The notes below the pieces were generated by a model. It was not told the origin of the DNA and did not search any database. It worked only from the letters and a program-made list of their open reading frames with translations. From Streptomyces sp. NBC_00353 (GTDB taxonomy: Bacteria > Actinomycetota > Actinomycetes > Streptomycetales > Streptomycetaceae), in NCBI RefSeq assembly GCF_036108815.1, contig NZ_CP107985.1, forward strand, positions 5,270,001 to 5,334,000: a stretch of DNA of 64,000 nucleotides. The letters run 5' to 3'. Shown here one piece after another: positions 25,898 through 34,352 of the stretch; the first letter of the stretch is position 1; the number at the start of each line of letters is the position of its first letter. Position numbers and translations under genes: made by a program.

Positions 25898-26968
25898 TCA
25901 CGCCCCTTGCTGGCGCGGCGCATTCAATGGCGTGCCGCCGCCCGAGACACGCACGATCGTGATCAGGCGGTCCGTCAACTGCAGCGGACTGGCCGCCGGA
26001 TCGTCGTAACCGATCAGCCGGTGGCCGCGCAGCACACTCACGACCAGATCGTCGGTCTCCCGGACGCTCTTGCCGACCTCGGCCTTTATCACCGGCCGTT
26101 CGACAAGATCGAGGCCGGTGCCCTGCTGGATGAGATCCTCCATCACCGTGCCCGCACTGGGACTGAGGACGGAGAGACCGAGCAGCCGGCCTGCCGCACT
26201 GGCACTGGTGATCACGGCGTCGGCGCCGGACTGCCGCAGCAGCGGAGCGTTCTCCTCCTCGCGGACCGCAGCGACGATCTTCGCGCCGCGATTGAGCTGC
26301 CGCGCGGTCAGCGTGACCAGCACCGCCGTGTCGTCCCGCTGAGTGGCGATGATGACCTGCCGCGCCTTCTGGATCTCGGCACGCAACAGAACATCGCTGC
26401 GCGTCGCATCGCCGGCGACACCCACGAACCCCTCGGCGTTGGCCGACTCGATCACCTTGGTCGCCGGGTCGACGATCACGATCTGTTCCTTCTTCAGACC
26501 GGTGGCACAGAGCGTCTGGATCGCCGACCGTCCCTTGGTGCCGAAGCCGACGACAACTGTGTGGTCACGCAAGTTGGTTCTCCAACGGTTCAGCCGGAAG
26601 TCCTCCCGGGTCCGCTCCGTCAGGACCTCCAGGGTGGTGCCGACCAGAATGATCAGGAAGAGCACGCGCAACGGTGTCACGAGCAGCACATTGGTCAGCC
26701 GTGCGGTGTCGCTGTACGGGGTGATGTCGCCGTACCCGGTGGTGGAGAGGGTGACCGTCGAGTAGTAGACGGCGTCCAGCAGATCCACCGAGCCATCGGC
26801 AGCGTCGTGATAGCCGGAACGGTCGAGCCAGACGATCAGCACCGTGGCGGCCAGGACCAGTATCGCCATCAACAGCCGCTTGGCGACCTGCCGGAGAGGC
26901 CGGTCGACGACTCGGCGCGGAAGCAGGATCCGGGTGGGCACAAGGTGCTCGTCGACCCGCCGGGCCAT
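25898..26968 (-). CDS. Two-TM potassium channel with RCK (TrkA-N/TrkA-C) domains
   Basis: 356 residues from ATG 26968. TM1 about 33-49, selectivity filter TTGYGD at 76-81, TM2 about 90-112, then an RCK domain with the Rossmann motif VVVGFGTKGRSAI and a TrkA-C domain to about 340 (VIKAEVGKSVRET, RGHRLIGYDDPAAS). This is the MthK-like layout, gated by ligand or Ca2+ binding to RCK. A GTG at 26999-27001 would add eleven residues encoded partly by the parS palindrome; I prefer the ATG. Only 20 bases separate it from the moeA stop, so co-transcription is likely. Confidence 0.9.
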   Translation of the reverse strand: MARRVDEHLVPTRILLPRRVVDRPLRQVAKRLLMAILVLAATVLIVWLDRSGYHDAADGSVDLLDAVYYSTVTLSTTGYGDITPYSDTARLTNVLLVTPLRVLFLIILVGTTLEVLTERTREDFRLNRWRTNLRDHTVVVGFGTKGRSAIQTLCATGLKKEQIVIVDPATKVIESANAEGFVGVAGDATRSDVLLRAEIQKARQVIIATQRDDTAVLVTLTARQLNRGAKIVAAVREEENAPLLRQSGADAVITSASAAGRLLGLSVLSPSAGTVMEDLIQQGTGLDLVERPVIKAEVGKSVRETDDLVVSVLRGHRLIGYDDPAASPLQLTDRLITIVRVSGGGTPLNAPRQQGA

Positions 26969-26985
26969 CGCATCGTGGCCGGGAA

Positions 26986-26999
26986 GTTTCACGTGAAAC
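26986..26999. other. parS site overlapping the moeA stop codon
   Basis: Perfect GTTTCACGTGAAAC. Read on the minus strand it supplies the last codons and the TGA (26989-26991) of moeA, and it lies immediately upstream of the K+ channel start. Confidence 0.95.
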
Positions 27000-28941
27000 A
27001 CCCTTCCGTCCACGGCGTCGCCGAGGCCCACGGCAGATCGAGGATCTCCACCTCGGTGCCGGACCGTACCCCGCCCGGTGGTACGACGGCCAGCCCGTCG
27101 GCGGCGGCGATCCCGCGGAGCATGGCCGGCCCGTTGTAGTGCAGAGGAACGACCTGCTCGACGCCGGCACCGGCCCCGCTGCCCGCACCCTCTGTCGATC
27201 TGACCCGATGGACGACGGGTACCAAGCGGGTGTCGTGCGGATGGCCGTGCACCTCGTCGCGCACGACGACCCGGTACGGCTCCTCCGGTGCGCGGCCACC
27301 CAGCCCGCGCAGGAGAGGCTCGGCGAGCGTGAGGAGACCGGAGACGGCAGCGAGCGGGTTGCCGGGCAGTCCGACGAGATACGGGCCACCGGAGGGCAGC
27401 CGGGCCAGCAGCATCGGGTGGCCGGGGCGTACGGCCACGCCGTCGACCAGCAGCCCGGCGCCGATCTTGGCGAGGACCGGGTGGACATGGTCGACCGGAC
27501 CCGCCGCGGTGCCCCCGGTGGTGATGACAAGGTCCGCGTCGGAGGTGGTGAGGGCGTGCTGGAGAGCCTCCGCGTCGTCGCCGAGACGGCGGGGGGCGGA
27601 GACCTCGGCGCCCAGAGCCCGCAGCCAGGGTCCGATCATGGGTCCCAGAGCATCCCGGATCAGCCCGTCGTGCGGCAGACCGGCGGTGAGCAGTTCGTCC
27701 CCGAGGACGAGGACGTCGACACGCGGGCGGGGCACCGTCACCAACTCGTCGTACCCGGCAGCGGCGGACAGACCGAGGACAGCGGGCGTCACCAGGGTTC
27801 CGGCGGGCAGCAGTTGATCGCCGGAACGGCACTCCTGGCCGCGCGGCCGGATGTCCTGCCCGGGGACCACGTGCCGTTGTGCGTACAACAGCCCCTTGGC
27901 CTCGTCCACATGGGCGTGCTCGCTCCGGATCACGGCAGTGGCGTTCGCCGGGATGCGGGCGCCCGTGGCAATCCGTACGCCATCACCGTCGGGAAGCGGG
28001 ACCGGCGTGCTGTGCCCGGCGAGGATGCCAAGCTCTCCGCTCCCGCCTTCGCCCCTGCCGAGAGCCCAGGGGCCGGGTCCGGCGACGACCCAGCCGTCCA
28101 TGGCGGACGTATCGAACGACGGCAGATCCGTCAGCGCGGCCAGGGGTTCGGCCAGCACGTGTCCGAGAGTCCGGTCGAGGGGAAGCCGCTGGGTACGGGG
28201 GGCGGCGCCGCGCCCGGCCCGCGCGGCAAGAGCACGAGCCTCACGCCAGTCGGTGGCCTGTCTGCGCCGGTCGCGAGCGGGGGCCTGACCGGAACCTTTG
28301 CCAGGGCTGTTGCCTGGCTTCTGATCAGGGCTGTGACCGGGGCTCGGGGCGGCGCTGTGACCAGAACTGTGGTCAGAACTCTGGTGCGGACTGCCCCCGG
28401 AACTGCCGGTGCTGGGGCCAGGTGTGTGTTCGGAGCTCTGGCCGGAACTGTGACCAGCGCTCTGCCGAGGGCTCTGCGCCGAGGCCCCGACCTGGGGCTG
28501 CGACTGAGCCACGAATCGAGGCTCACGCGAAGACTGTCCCGCAACCAGCGCAAGAGCCTGATCGACAGCACGGTCCTCCTCGGCAGCACGGGTCGCCTCG
28601 GCGGCATGGGCCTGCTCAGCGGTGCGGCTCGCGTCGGCAGCACGGGGCACGTCGGCAGCACGAGTCACCTCCGCCACCGGGTCTTGCTCATCGTCGTGAG
28701 CCACTCCGGCCGCCCGGCCTGATGCCGTCGAGCAGGCCTGCTCGACGGCACCGGTTTCCTCCGCGGCGCCGGTCACCCAGGCTGCCCCGACCGTCTCGAC
28801 CGACCCGGCCGCCCCGGCGTCCGGCGGAGTAACCGCGGAGGCATGCTCAGCCGTCGGAGGCCCGCTCCCCGGATCCGGCGGAGGAACCGGTGCCCCTTCC
28901 GCCGCCGGGCCGCCTTCGGCCTTGCGTGAGTACGCCGTCAT
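26989..28941 (-). CDS. moeA: Molybdopterin molybdotransferase MoeA with long disordered N-terminal extension
   Basis: 650 residues from ATG 28941, overlapping the mobA-like stop (ATGA). Residues about 235-645 are MoeA: LGHVLAEPLAALTDLPSFDTSAMDGWVV, GVRIATGARIPANATAVI, DVLVLGDELL, ITTGGTAAGPVDHVHPVL, YLVGLPGNPLAAVSG. It inserts molybdate into adenylylated molybdopterin. Residues 1-230 are an unusual extension: Ala/Thr/Glu-rich, then Ser/Gly/His/Pro-rich (HSSGQSSEHTPG-type repeats), absent from typical 400-residue MoeA. The C-terminus CFT and the stop are encoded by a parS site. Regions such as RGEGGSGELG vary among homologues. Confidence 0.9.
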   Translation of the reverse strand: MTAYSRKAEGGPAAEGAPVPPPDPGSGPPTAEHASAVTPPDAGAAGSVETVGAAWVTGAAEETGAVEQACSTASGRAAGVAHDDEQDPVAEVTRAADVPRAADASRTAEQAHAAEATRAAEEDRAVDQALALVAGQSSREPRFVAQSQPQVGASAQSPRQSAGHSSGQSSEHTPGPSTGSSGGSPHQSSDHSSGHSAAPSPGHSPDQKPGNSPGKGSGQAPARDRRRQATDWREARALAARAGRGAAPRTQRLPLDRTLGHVLAEPLAALTDLPSFDTSAMDGWVVAGPGPWALGRGEGGSGELGILAGHSTPVPLPDGDGVRIATGARIPANATAVIRSEHAHVDEAKGLLYAQRHVVPGQDIRPRGQECRSGDQLLPAGTLVTPAVLGLSAAAGYDELVTVPRPRVDVLVLGDELLTAGLPHDGLIRDALGPMIGPWLRALGAEVSAPRRLGDDAEALQHALTTSDADLVITTGGTAAGPVDHVHPVLAKIGAGLLVDGVAVRPGHPMLLARLPSGGPYLVGLPGNPLAAVSGLLTLAEPLLRGLGGRAPEEPYRVVVRDEVHGHPHDTRLVPVVHRVRSTEGAGSGAGAGVEQVVPLHYNGPAMLRGIAAADGLAVVPPGGVRSGTEVEILDLPWASATPWTEGCFT

Positions 28942-29786
28942 GGCGTCTCGTTCTCGTCCGCCCAGCGGAGGGCGAGCGCGGCCGCCTTGCGAGCAGCCTC
29001 GGCCACCGCCTCGGGTCCGCCCCCGCCGTCGCTCGCCTTCGCCGCCGCGTACCCGACCAGAAACGTCGTCAGGGGCGCGGCGGGCCGGGCGACACCGTGG
29101 GCGGCATCGCGGGCGAGGTCGAGCAGGACGCCGGTGTCGACGTCGAGTTCGATGCCCAGTTCGTTCTTGACTGCGGTGATCCATTCGTCCAGCACGGTTC
29201 CATGCTCTCTGATACGGGCCCGGGCTGCGGCAATGTCTTCCCAGGTGTCGCAGTCGAACGAGGCGAGCGGACCCGCCTCGACGCGGGCGAGGTCCAGTTC
29301 GTGTGTCAGCAACCGCAGCGGCAGTCCGGCCAGACCGCCGTGCTCGGTGGCGAGCAGCGCCAGCTCGCGGCGGAGCGGTTCGGCGCGGTAGACCGCGACC
29401 AAGGGCTGGTCCCGGCCGTCCTGATCGACGCACAGGGCCCCGTCGCGGTCCCCGTGCCCGGCGGCGGCCAGCAGCGCCTCGACCGTGCTCTCCCTCAGGA
29501 ACGGGAGGTCGGCGGAGAGTACGAGCACGCGCTCCGCGCTCGTATGCCGTACCCCGGCGCCGAGTGCCGCCAACGGGCCCCCGCCCTGGGGCTCTTCGCG
29601 TGTCCAGGTCACAGCGCGCGTGGTGGGCCGCCGACCGCCCACCACGACGGTGGCAGCGGCATCGGCGCAGGCGGCGAGCACCCGGTCGAGCAGTGCCCGG
29701 CCACCGACCCGAACGGCCGGCTTGTCGGCACCCCCGAGGCGCTTGGCGGCCCCTCCGGCAAGAACGATGGCGTCATACGCGGTCAT
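28938..29786 (-). CDS. MobA-like molybdenum cofactor nucleotidyltransferase fused to DUF6457-type domain
   Basis: 282 residues from ATG 29786. N-terminal nucleotidyltransferase with LAGGAAKRLGGADKPAV (the LAGGxSxRMGxDK pattern with Ala for Ser) and LVLSADLPFL as the metal-binding Asp segment. The last 85 residues (LDEWITAVKNELGIELDVDTGVLLDLARDAAHGVARPAAPLTTFLVG) form the small helical DUF6457 domain that in actinobacteria also occurs alone near Mo-cofactor genes. Likely transfers GMP (or CMP) to molybdopterin. Coupled to moeA by a four-base overlap. Confidence 0.87.
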   Translation of the reverse strand: MTAYDAIVLAGGAAKRLGGADKPAVRVGGRALLDRVLAACADAAATVVVGGRRPTTRAVTWTREEPQGGGPLAALGAGVRHTSAERVLVLSADLPFLRESTVEALLAAAGHGDRDGALCVDQDGRDQPLVAVYRAEPLRRELALLATEHGGLAGLPLRLLTHELDLARVEAGPLASFDCDTWEDIAAARARIREHGTVLDEWITAVKNELGIELDVDTGVLLDLARDAAHGVARPAAPLTTFLVGYAAAKASDGGGGPEAVAEAARKAAALALRWADENETP

Positions 29787-29850
29787 GCCCCGAGTATGCG
29801 TGCCACACGCTCCCGTTGAACCTCCCCGCCCCTCCCTCCTCTTCCTCCTC

Positions 29851-31254
29851 CTACAACGTGCGCAGCAACAGCGCCGGTTGTTCCACGCAGTCGGCCACGT
29901 ATCGCAGGAAGCCGCCCGCCGTGCCGCCGTCGCAGACCCGGTGGTCGAAGGTCAGCGAGAGCTGGACGACCTGGCGCACGGCCAGCTCCCCCCGGTGCAC
30001 CCACGGCTTGGGCACGATCCGGCCGACACCCAGCATCGCCGCCTCGGGGTGGTTGATGATCGGCGTCGACCCGTCGACCCCGAACACCCCGTAGTTGTTC
30101 AGCGTGAAAGTGCCGCCGGTCAGATCAGCCGGGGTCAGCGTGCCCGTCCGGGCCGCCTCGGTCAGCCGACCGATCTCGGCGCCGATCGACTCCGCGTTAC
30201 GGGACTGCGCATCCCGTACGACAGGGACGACCAGCCCTCGCTCCGTCTGGGCCGCGAAGCCGAGATGAACGGCGGGCAGCCGCACGATCTCCCGGGCCTC
30301 CAGGTCCACCGTCGAGTTGAGCTCGGGGAACCGGGCCAGGGCCGCCGTGCAGATACGGGCCAGCAGGGCGAGCACCGACACCTTGGGCCCCGCGGTCGTC
30401 GGACCACCGGCGCCGTTCATCGCGGCTCTGGCAGCCATCAGCTCGGTGGCATCCGCGTCGACCCAGCACGTGGCATCGGGAATTTCGCGCCGACTGCGCG
30501 CCAGCTTGTCGGCGACCGCGCCCCGTACACCGCGCAACGGAATCCGCTCCCCGGCAGCCGAAGCCGACACCGGGGCCGGCCCCGAGGCAGAGGGCGACAC
30601 CCGGACCGGTACCGGCGGCGCCACCGCCGTCCCGTTCGCCGCAGCCTTGATCGCCGATTCGACATCAGACCGCAGAATCAGCCCGTCGCGGCCCGACCCC
30701 GTCAACTGCCGCAGATCGAGATCGTGCTGCCGCGCCAGCCTCCGTACCAACGGAGAGACGACCGCCACGGGCCCCGACGCCTCAACGGGAACCGGCGCAG
30801 GGACCGGTCCCTGCGCCGGAGCAGGAGCCATCACAGGCACCGGTCCCGGCTCCGCCGCCGGCCCCGCGGCAGCCGCAATCGCCTCGGGCCGCACCCGCCG
30901 ACGTCGTGCCGCCGGCGCTCCCGTCCCGTATCCCACCAGCACATTGCCGGACGACTCGGCCCCCGCGGCGCCCTTGCCGGAGAGATCCCCGGGAAGGTCG
31001 CCTTCCGTGGACCCCACGGCCACCGTCAACAACGGTGCACCGACCGGAAGTTCCGTACCCTCGTCGCCGAAGCGGGCGGTCACCACACCCCCGTACGGAC
31101 ATGGCACCTCCACCATCGCCTTGGCCGTCTCGACCTCGACGACCGGCTGGTCGATGGCGACCACATCGCCGACCTCCACCAGCCAGCGGACGATCTCCGC
31201 CTCGGTCAGGCCCTCGCCGAGGTCGGGCAGCTTGAATTCGAGCACCTGTGGCAT
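29851..31254 (-). CDS. bkdC: Branched-chain 2-oxoacid dehydrogenase E2, cluster 2
   Basis: 467 residues; ATG 31254 shares its A with the E1beta stop (TGATG). Lipoyl domain with Lys45 (VETAKAMVE), Ala/Pro-rich linker, subunit-binding domain about 175-210 (VRRLARQHDLDLRQLTGSGRDGLILRSDV), catalytic domain with His438 in DHRVCDG. Paralogue of the E2 at 8655-10088, with a different linker and a CDG instead of VDG catalytic motif. Divergent bkdR and the phased repeat array upstream of the operon suggest Lrp-type control. Confidence 0.88.
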   Translation of the reverse strand: MPQVLEFKLPDLGEGLTEAEIVRWLVEVGDVVAIDQPVVEVETAKAMVEVPCPYGGVVTARFGDEGTELPVGAPLLTVAVGSTEGDLPGDLSGKGAAGAESSGNVLVGYGTGAPAARRRRVRPEAIAAAAGPAAEPGPVPVMAPAPAQGPVPAPVPVEASGPVAVVSPLVRRLARQHDLDLRQLTGSGRDGLILRSDVESAIKAAANGTAVAPPVPVRVSPSASGPAPVSASAAGERIPLRGVRGAVADKLARSRREIPDATCWVDADATELMAARAAMNGAGGPTTAGPKVSVLALLARICTAALARFPELNSTVDLEAREIVRLPAVHLGFAAQTERGLVVPVVRDAQSRNAESIGAEIGRLTEAARTGTLTPADLTGGTFTLNNYGVFGVDGSTPIINHPEAAMLGVGRIVPKPWVHRGELAVRQVVQLSLTFDHRVCDGGTAGGFLRYVADCVEQPALLLRTL

Positions 31255-32282
31255 CAGCTCTCCGCCTCCCACTGCAGCCGCGCGACGGCATCGAGCACCC
31301 GGTCCACGCCCGGCAGATGGTGCCGCTCCAGCATCGGCGGCGGATACGGGATGTCGAACCCGGCGACCCGCAGCACCGGCGCCTCCAGGTGGTGGAAGCA
31401 GCGCTCGGTGACGCGGGCCGCGATCTCGCCGCCGGGGCCGCCGAACCCGGACGACTCATGGACGACGACCGCTCGACCGGTACGCCGCACGGAAGCGGCA
31501 ACCGTCTCGTCGTCGAAGGGCACGAGCGAACGAAGGTCGACCACTTCGAGGTCCCAGCCCTCCTCGACGGCCGCCTCCGCGGCTTCCAGGCAGACCGGCA
31601 GGGACGGCCCGTACGTGATCAGCGTCGCGCTGCGCCCGGGACGGCGGACAACGGCCCGCCCGATCGGCTCGACCTCCACCGGCGCGTCCGGCGACCATGC
31701 CGCCTTCGACCAGTACAGCCGCTTCGGCTCCAGGAAGATCACCGGATCGTCGGAGGCGATCGAGGCCCGCAGCAGCCCGTACGCGTCGTCGACCGTGGCA
31801 GGCGTGACGACATGCAGGCCCGGCGTCGCCATGTAGTAGGCCTCCGAGGAGTCGCTGTGGTGCTCGACCCCGCCGATCCCGCCGCCGTAGGGCACCCGCA
31901 CCGTGATCGGCAGCGGCATGGCGCCCCCGGTCCGGTTCCGCATCTTGGCGACATGGCTGATGAGCTGCTCGAACGCCGGATAGGCGAACGCGTCGAACTG
32001 CATCTCCACCACAGGCCGCAGTCCGTACATCGCCATGCCGACGGCCGCACCGAGGATGCCCGCCTCGGCCAGCGGCGTGTCCGTACAGCGGTCGTCGCCG
32101 AACTCCTTCGCCAGCCCGTCGGTGATCCGGAAGACCCCGCCGAGCGTGCCGACGTCCTCACCGAGGACGTGCACCGTCGGGTCCTCGGCCATCGAGTCAC
32201 GCAGCGCACGCCCGAGAGCCTGCGCCATGGTGGCCGGCTTGGCCTTGTCCGTCTGCTCGCCGGCCATCGCCGCCGTCGTCAT
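31254..32282 (-). CDS. bkdB: Branched-chain 2-oxoacid dehydrogenase E1 beta, cluster 2
   Basis: 342 residues from ATG 32282, overlapping the E1alpha stop (ATGA). GEDVGTLGGVFRITDGLAKEFG, TPLAEAGILGAAVG, FDAFAYPAFEQLISHVAKMRNRTGG and SLVPFDDETV mark the beta-subunit fold and thiamine site. Clearly paralogous to the cluster 1 subunit. It has a 14-residue N-terminal extension (MTTAAMAGEQTDKA). Confidence 0.9.
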   Translation of the reverse strand: MTTAAMAGEQTDKAKPATMAQALGRALRDSMAEDPTVHVLGEDVGTLGGVFRITDGLAKEFGDDRCTDTPLAEAGILGAAVGMAMYGLRPVVEMQFDAFAYPAFEQLISHVAKMRNRTGGAMPLPITVRVPYGGGIGGVEHHSDSSEAYYMATPGLHVVTPATVDDAYGLLRASIASDDPVIFLEPKRLYWSKAAWSPDAPVEVEPIGRAVVRRPGRSATLITYGPSLPVCLEAAEAAVEEGWDLEVVDLRSLVPFDDETVAASVRRTGRAVVVHESSGFGGPGGEIAARVTERCFHHLEAPVLRVAGFDIPYPPPMLERHHLPGVDRVLDAVARLQWEAES

Positions 32283-33442
32283 CGGCCGTCCCCCGCACCA
32301 CTCGTACCGTCCTGGCCCTGCTCGGCGTCCAGCTCCACCCGCAGCCGGGCCGCCTGCTCCCGCAGTTGCGCGGTCTGTTCCGCATAGACATGGGCGAAGA
32401 GGTCCATCGGGTCGAGCACCGGATCTGCGTTCATCTGCTCGCGCAGCCCGGCCGCCATCCTCTCCGCAGCCGCGCGCGCCTCCTCGATACCGTCCTCACC
32501 GAGCAGCCCGCGCGCGGTCAGTTCCCGCTCCAGGAGCTGGATCGGGTCGTGTGCCCGCCACGCCTCCACCTCGCTCTCGCCGCGGTAGCGCGTGGCGTCG
32601 TCGGCGTTCGTATGCGCGTCCATCCGGTACGTCACGGCCTCGACCAGGGTCGGACCGCCACCCGCCCGGGCCCGCGCCACCGCCTCGCCGAGCACCTGGT
32701 GCACGGCGGCCACGTCATTGCCGTCGACCAGCCGGCCCGGCATGCCGTACCCCACCGCCTTGTGCGCCAGCGACGGCGCCGCCGTCTGCTTGGCCAGGGG
32801 CACGGAGATCGCAAAGCCGTTGTTCTGCACCAGGAAGACCACCGGGGCCCGCCAGACGGCCGCGAAGTTCAGCGCCTCGTGGAAGTCGCCCTCGCTGGTC
32901 CCGCCGTCGCCGACCATGGCGAGCGCCACCACGTCGTCCCCCTTGAGCCGCGCCGCGTGGGCCAGGCCCACGGCGTGCGGCAGCTGGGTGGCGAGCGGGG
33001 TGCAGAGCGGGGCGATGCGGTGCTCGCGCGGGTCGTAACCGGTGTGCCAGTCACCGCGCAGCAGGGTCAGTGCCTCGACCGGGTCGAGGCCGCGCGCCAC
33101 TGCCGCGAGGGTGTCGCGGTAGCTGGGGAAGAGCCAGTCGCGCTCCTCCAGCACCAGCGCCGCAGCTATCTCGCAGGCCTCCTGTCCGGTGCTGGACGGG
33201 TAGACGGCGAGCCGGCCCTGCTTGGTGAGGGCGGTGGCCTGGGCGTTGTACCGCCGACCGCGCACCAGCTCGGCGTAGAGCCGCAGCAGCAGCTCGGGGT
33301 CTGCGTCGGCCACGGCGTCCGTACCGAGCACGCGGTACGGCTCGGGGTCCGGGAGCAGCGGCGCGGGGTCGGTGAGCGGCTTCCAGGCCGGGGGCGGCGT
33401 GGGCCGGTAGGCGGCCGCGCCGGGCAGCTCTTGGACCGTCAT
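32279..33442 (-). CDS. bkdA: Branched-chain 2-oxoacid dehydrogenase E1 alpha, cluster 2
   Basis: 387 residues from ATG 33442, with an excellent AGGAGG at 33451-33456 on the minus strand; longer upstream readings are rejected. Thiamine-diphosphate motif GDGGTSEGDFHEALNFAAVWRAPVVFLVQNNGFAIS, loop YRMDAHTNADDATRYR. N-terminal LYAELVRGRRYNAQATALTKQGRLAVYPSSTGQEA is the usual E1alpha start region. First gene of the E1alpha-E1beta-E2 operon, with all junctions overlapping. The gap to the divergent bkdR carries the TCGA repeat array (33460-33540). Confidence 0.92.
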   Translation of the reverse strand: MTVQELPGAAAYRPTPPPAWKPLTDPAPLLPDPEPYRVLGTDAVADADPELLLRLYAELVRGRRYNAQATALTKQGRLAVYPSSTGQEACEIAAALVLEERDWLFPSYRDTLAAVARGLDPVEALTLLRGDWHTGYDPREHRIAPLCTPLATQLPHAVGLAHAARLKGDDVVALAMVGDGGTSEGDFHEALNFAAVWRAPVVFLVQNNGFAISVPLAKQTAAPSLAHKAVGYGMPGRLVDGNDVAAVHQVLGEAVARARAGGGPTLVEAVTYRMDAHTNADDATRYRGESEVEAWRAHDPIQLLERELTARGLLGEDGIEEARAAAERMAAGLREQMNADPVLDPMDLFAHVYAEQTAQLREQAARLRVELDAEQGQDGTSGAGDGR

Positions 33443-33459
33443 GACAAGCACCTCCTGGC

Positions 33460-33540
33460 ATCGAGGGGTATCGAGCAGCGTGTGGCGATATCGAGGGGTC
33501 GCCCAATATCGAGGGGTGGCTGAATACGTCGAAATGTCGA
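33460..33540. promoter_or_regulatory. Phased TCGA repeat array, candidate BkdR (Lrp) operator
   Basis: TCGA tetramers start at 33461, 33471, 33491, 33509, 33529 and 33537, i.e. spacings of 10, 20, 18, 20 and 8 bp. Three are embedded in ATCGAGGGG (33460, 33490, 33508). Near-helical phasing on one DNA face is what an octameric Lrp-type regulator needs for wrapping. It begins 18 bp upstream of the bkdA2 start codon. Confidence 0.65.
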
Positions 33541-33576
33541 GCACTGGCCGAGGCGCGGATGTGGTGTGCCTCACCT

Positions 33577-33590
33577 ACCGATTGTTCGGT
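33577..33590. promoter_or_regulatory. TetR-type operator related to the paa operators
   Basis: ACCGATTGTTCGGT differs by one base from ACCGATCGTTCGGT at 35002-35015 and shares 15 of 17 bases over the extended site. Located 102 bp upstream of bkdR. Confidence 0.5.
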
Positions 33591-33624
33591 CGCGAGCGCA
33601 TTTTGGCTACAGGCACCGTCAGCC

Positions 33625-33646
33625 TGTGGACAAACGGTTCTCCACA
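33625..33646. other. Pair of opposed DnaA-box-like sequences in bkdR leader
   Basis: TGTGGACAA (33625-33633, complement TTGTCCACA) and TTCTCCACA (33638-33646) face each other; together they form the inverted repeat CTGTGGA...TCCACAG. The first is a perfect match to the preferred Streptomyces DnaA box. Confidence 0.5.
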
Positions 33647-33691
33647 GCCTGGGATAGGGGCAGGTCGTCCAAGGCAGGGAGGCACGGGGAC

Positions 33692-34213
33692 ATGGCAGCT
33701 GAACAAATGGCCGACGGGGCCGAGGACCCCGGTCAGGTTCCGCCCGCGCGCCCGCTCGACTCGATCGACCGCGACATCCTCCGACTGCTCCAGACGGACG
33801 GCCGGGCCTCGATACGGTCGGTGGCCGACCGCGTCCATGTGTCGCGCGCCAATGCCTACGCCCGGATCAACCGGCTCATCGACGACGGAGTGATCCGCGG
33901 CTTCAGCGCGCGCGTGAACCATGAGCGGGCGGGGCAGGGCGCCTCCGCATACATCACGCTCAAGATCGTCCAGAACTCCTGGCGGACGGTGCGGGAGCAG
34001 CTCCAGGCACTGCCGGGGGCCACACACATCGCGCTGGTCAGCGGCGACTTCGACGTACTGCTGCTGGTGCACACCCCGGACAACCGGTCGCTGCGCGAGC
34101 TGGTCCTGACGAGGATCCAGGCCATCCCGGAGGTGCTCTCCACCCGCACGCTCCTGGTGTTCGAGGAGACCGACCTGGCCCCGGGCCCGGACCGCCCCAC
34201 CGAACTCAGCTAG
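33692..34213 (+). CDS. bkdR: Lrp/AsnC-family regulator BkdR
   Basis: 173 residues from ATG 33692, ribosome site AGGGAGG (33676-33682). N-terminal helix-turn-helix (SIDRDILRLLQTDGRASIRSVADRVHVSRANAYARINRLIDDGVIRGFSARV) and C-terminal RAM/ACT-like domain (ITLKIVQNSWRTVREQLQALPGATHIALVSGDFDVLLLV) define the family. A homologue beside Streptomyces bkd genes controls branched-chain amino acid breakdown; effectors are likely branched-chain amino or keto acids. Divergent from bkdA2, sharing 249 bp of regulatory DNA. Confidence 0.88.
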   Translation: MAAEQMADGAEDPGQVPPARPLDSIDRDILRLLQTDGRASIRSVADRVHVSRANAYARINRLIDDGVIRGFSARVNHERAGQGASAYITLKIVQNSWRTVREQLQALPGATHIALVSGDFDVLLLVHTPDNRSLRELVLTRIQAIPEVLSTRTLLVFEETDLAPGPDRPTELS

Positions 34214-34352
34214 CGCGAATCACGCGCAGCCGCGCCCCTGCCGCGGGTCGACGGCACGGCACCGAGCATCACCGCAGCTCAGGAAGGCAGGCATCCGCAG
34301 GAGGGCAGCCATTGAGCAGGGTGGCGGTCTTCCCTCTCCGGCCATGGGCGGC

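Noticed and set aside
27139..28722. Long plus-strand open frame opposite moeA
   Set aside because: GC-rich antisense shadow of moeA, no ribosome site, composition (Gly/Arg/Gln) unlike a protein family.
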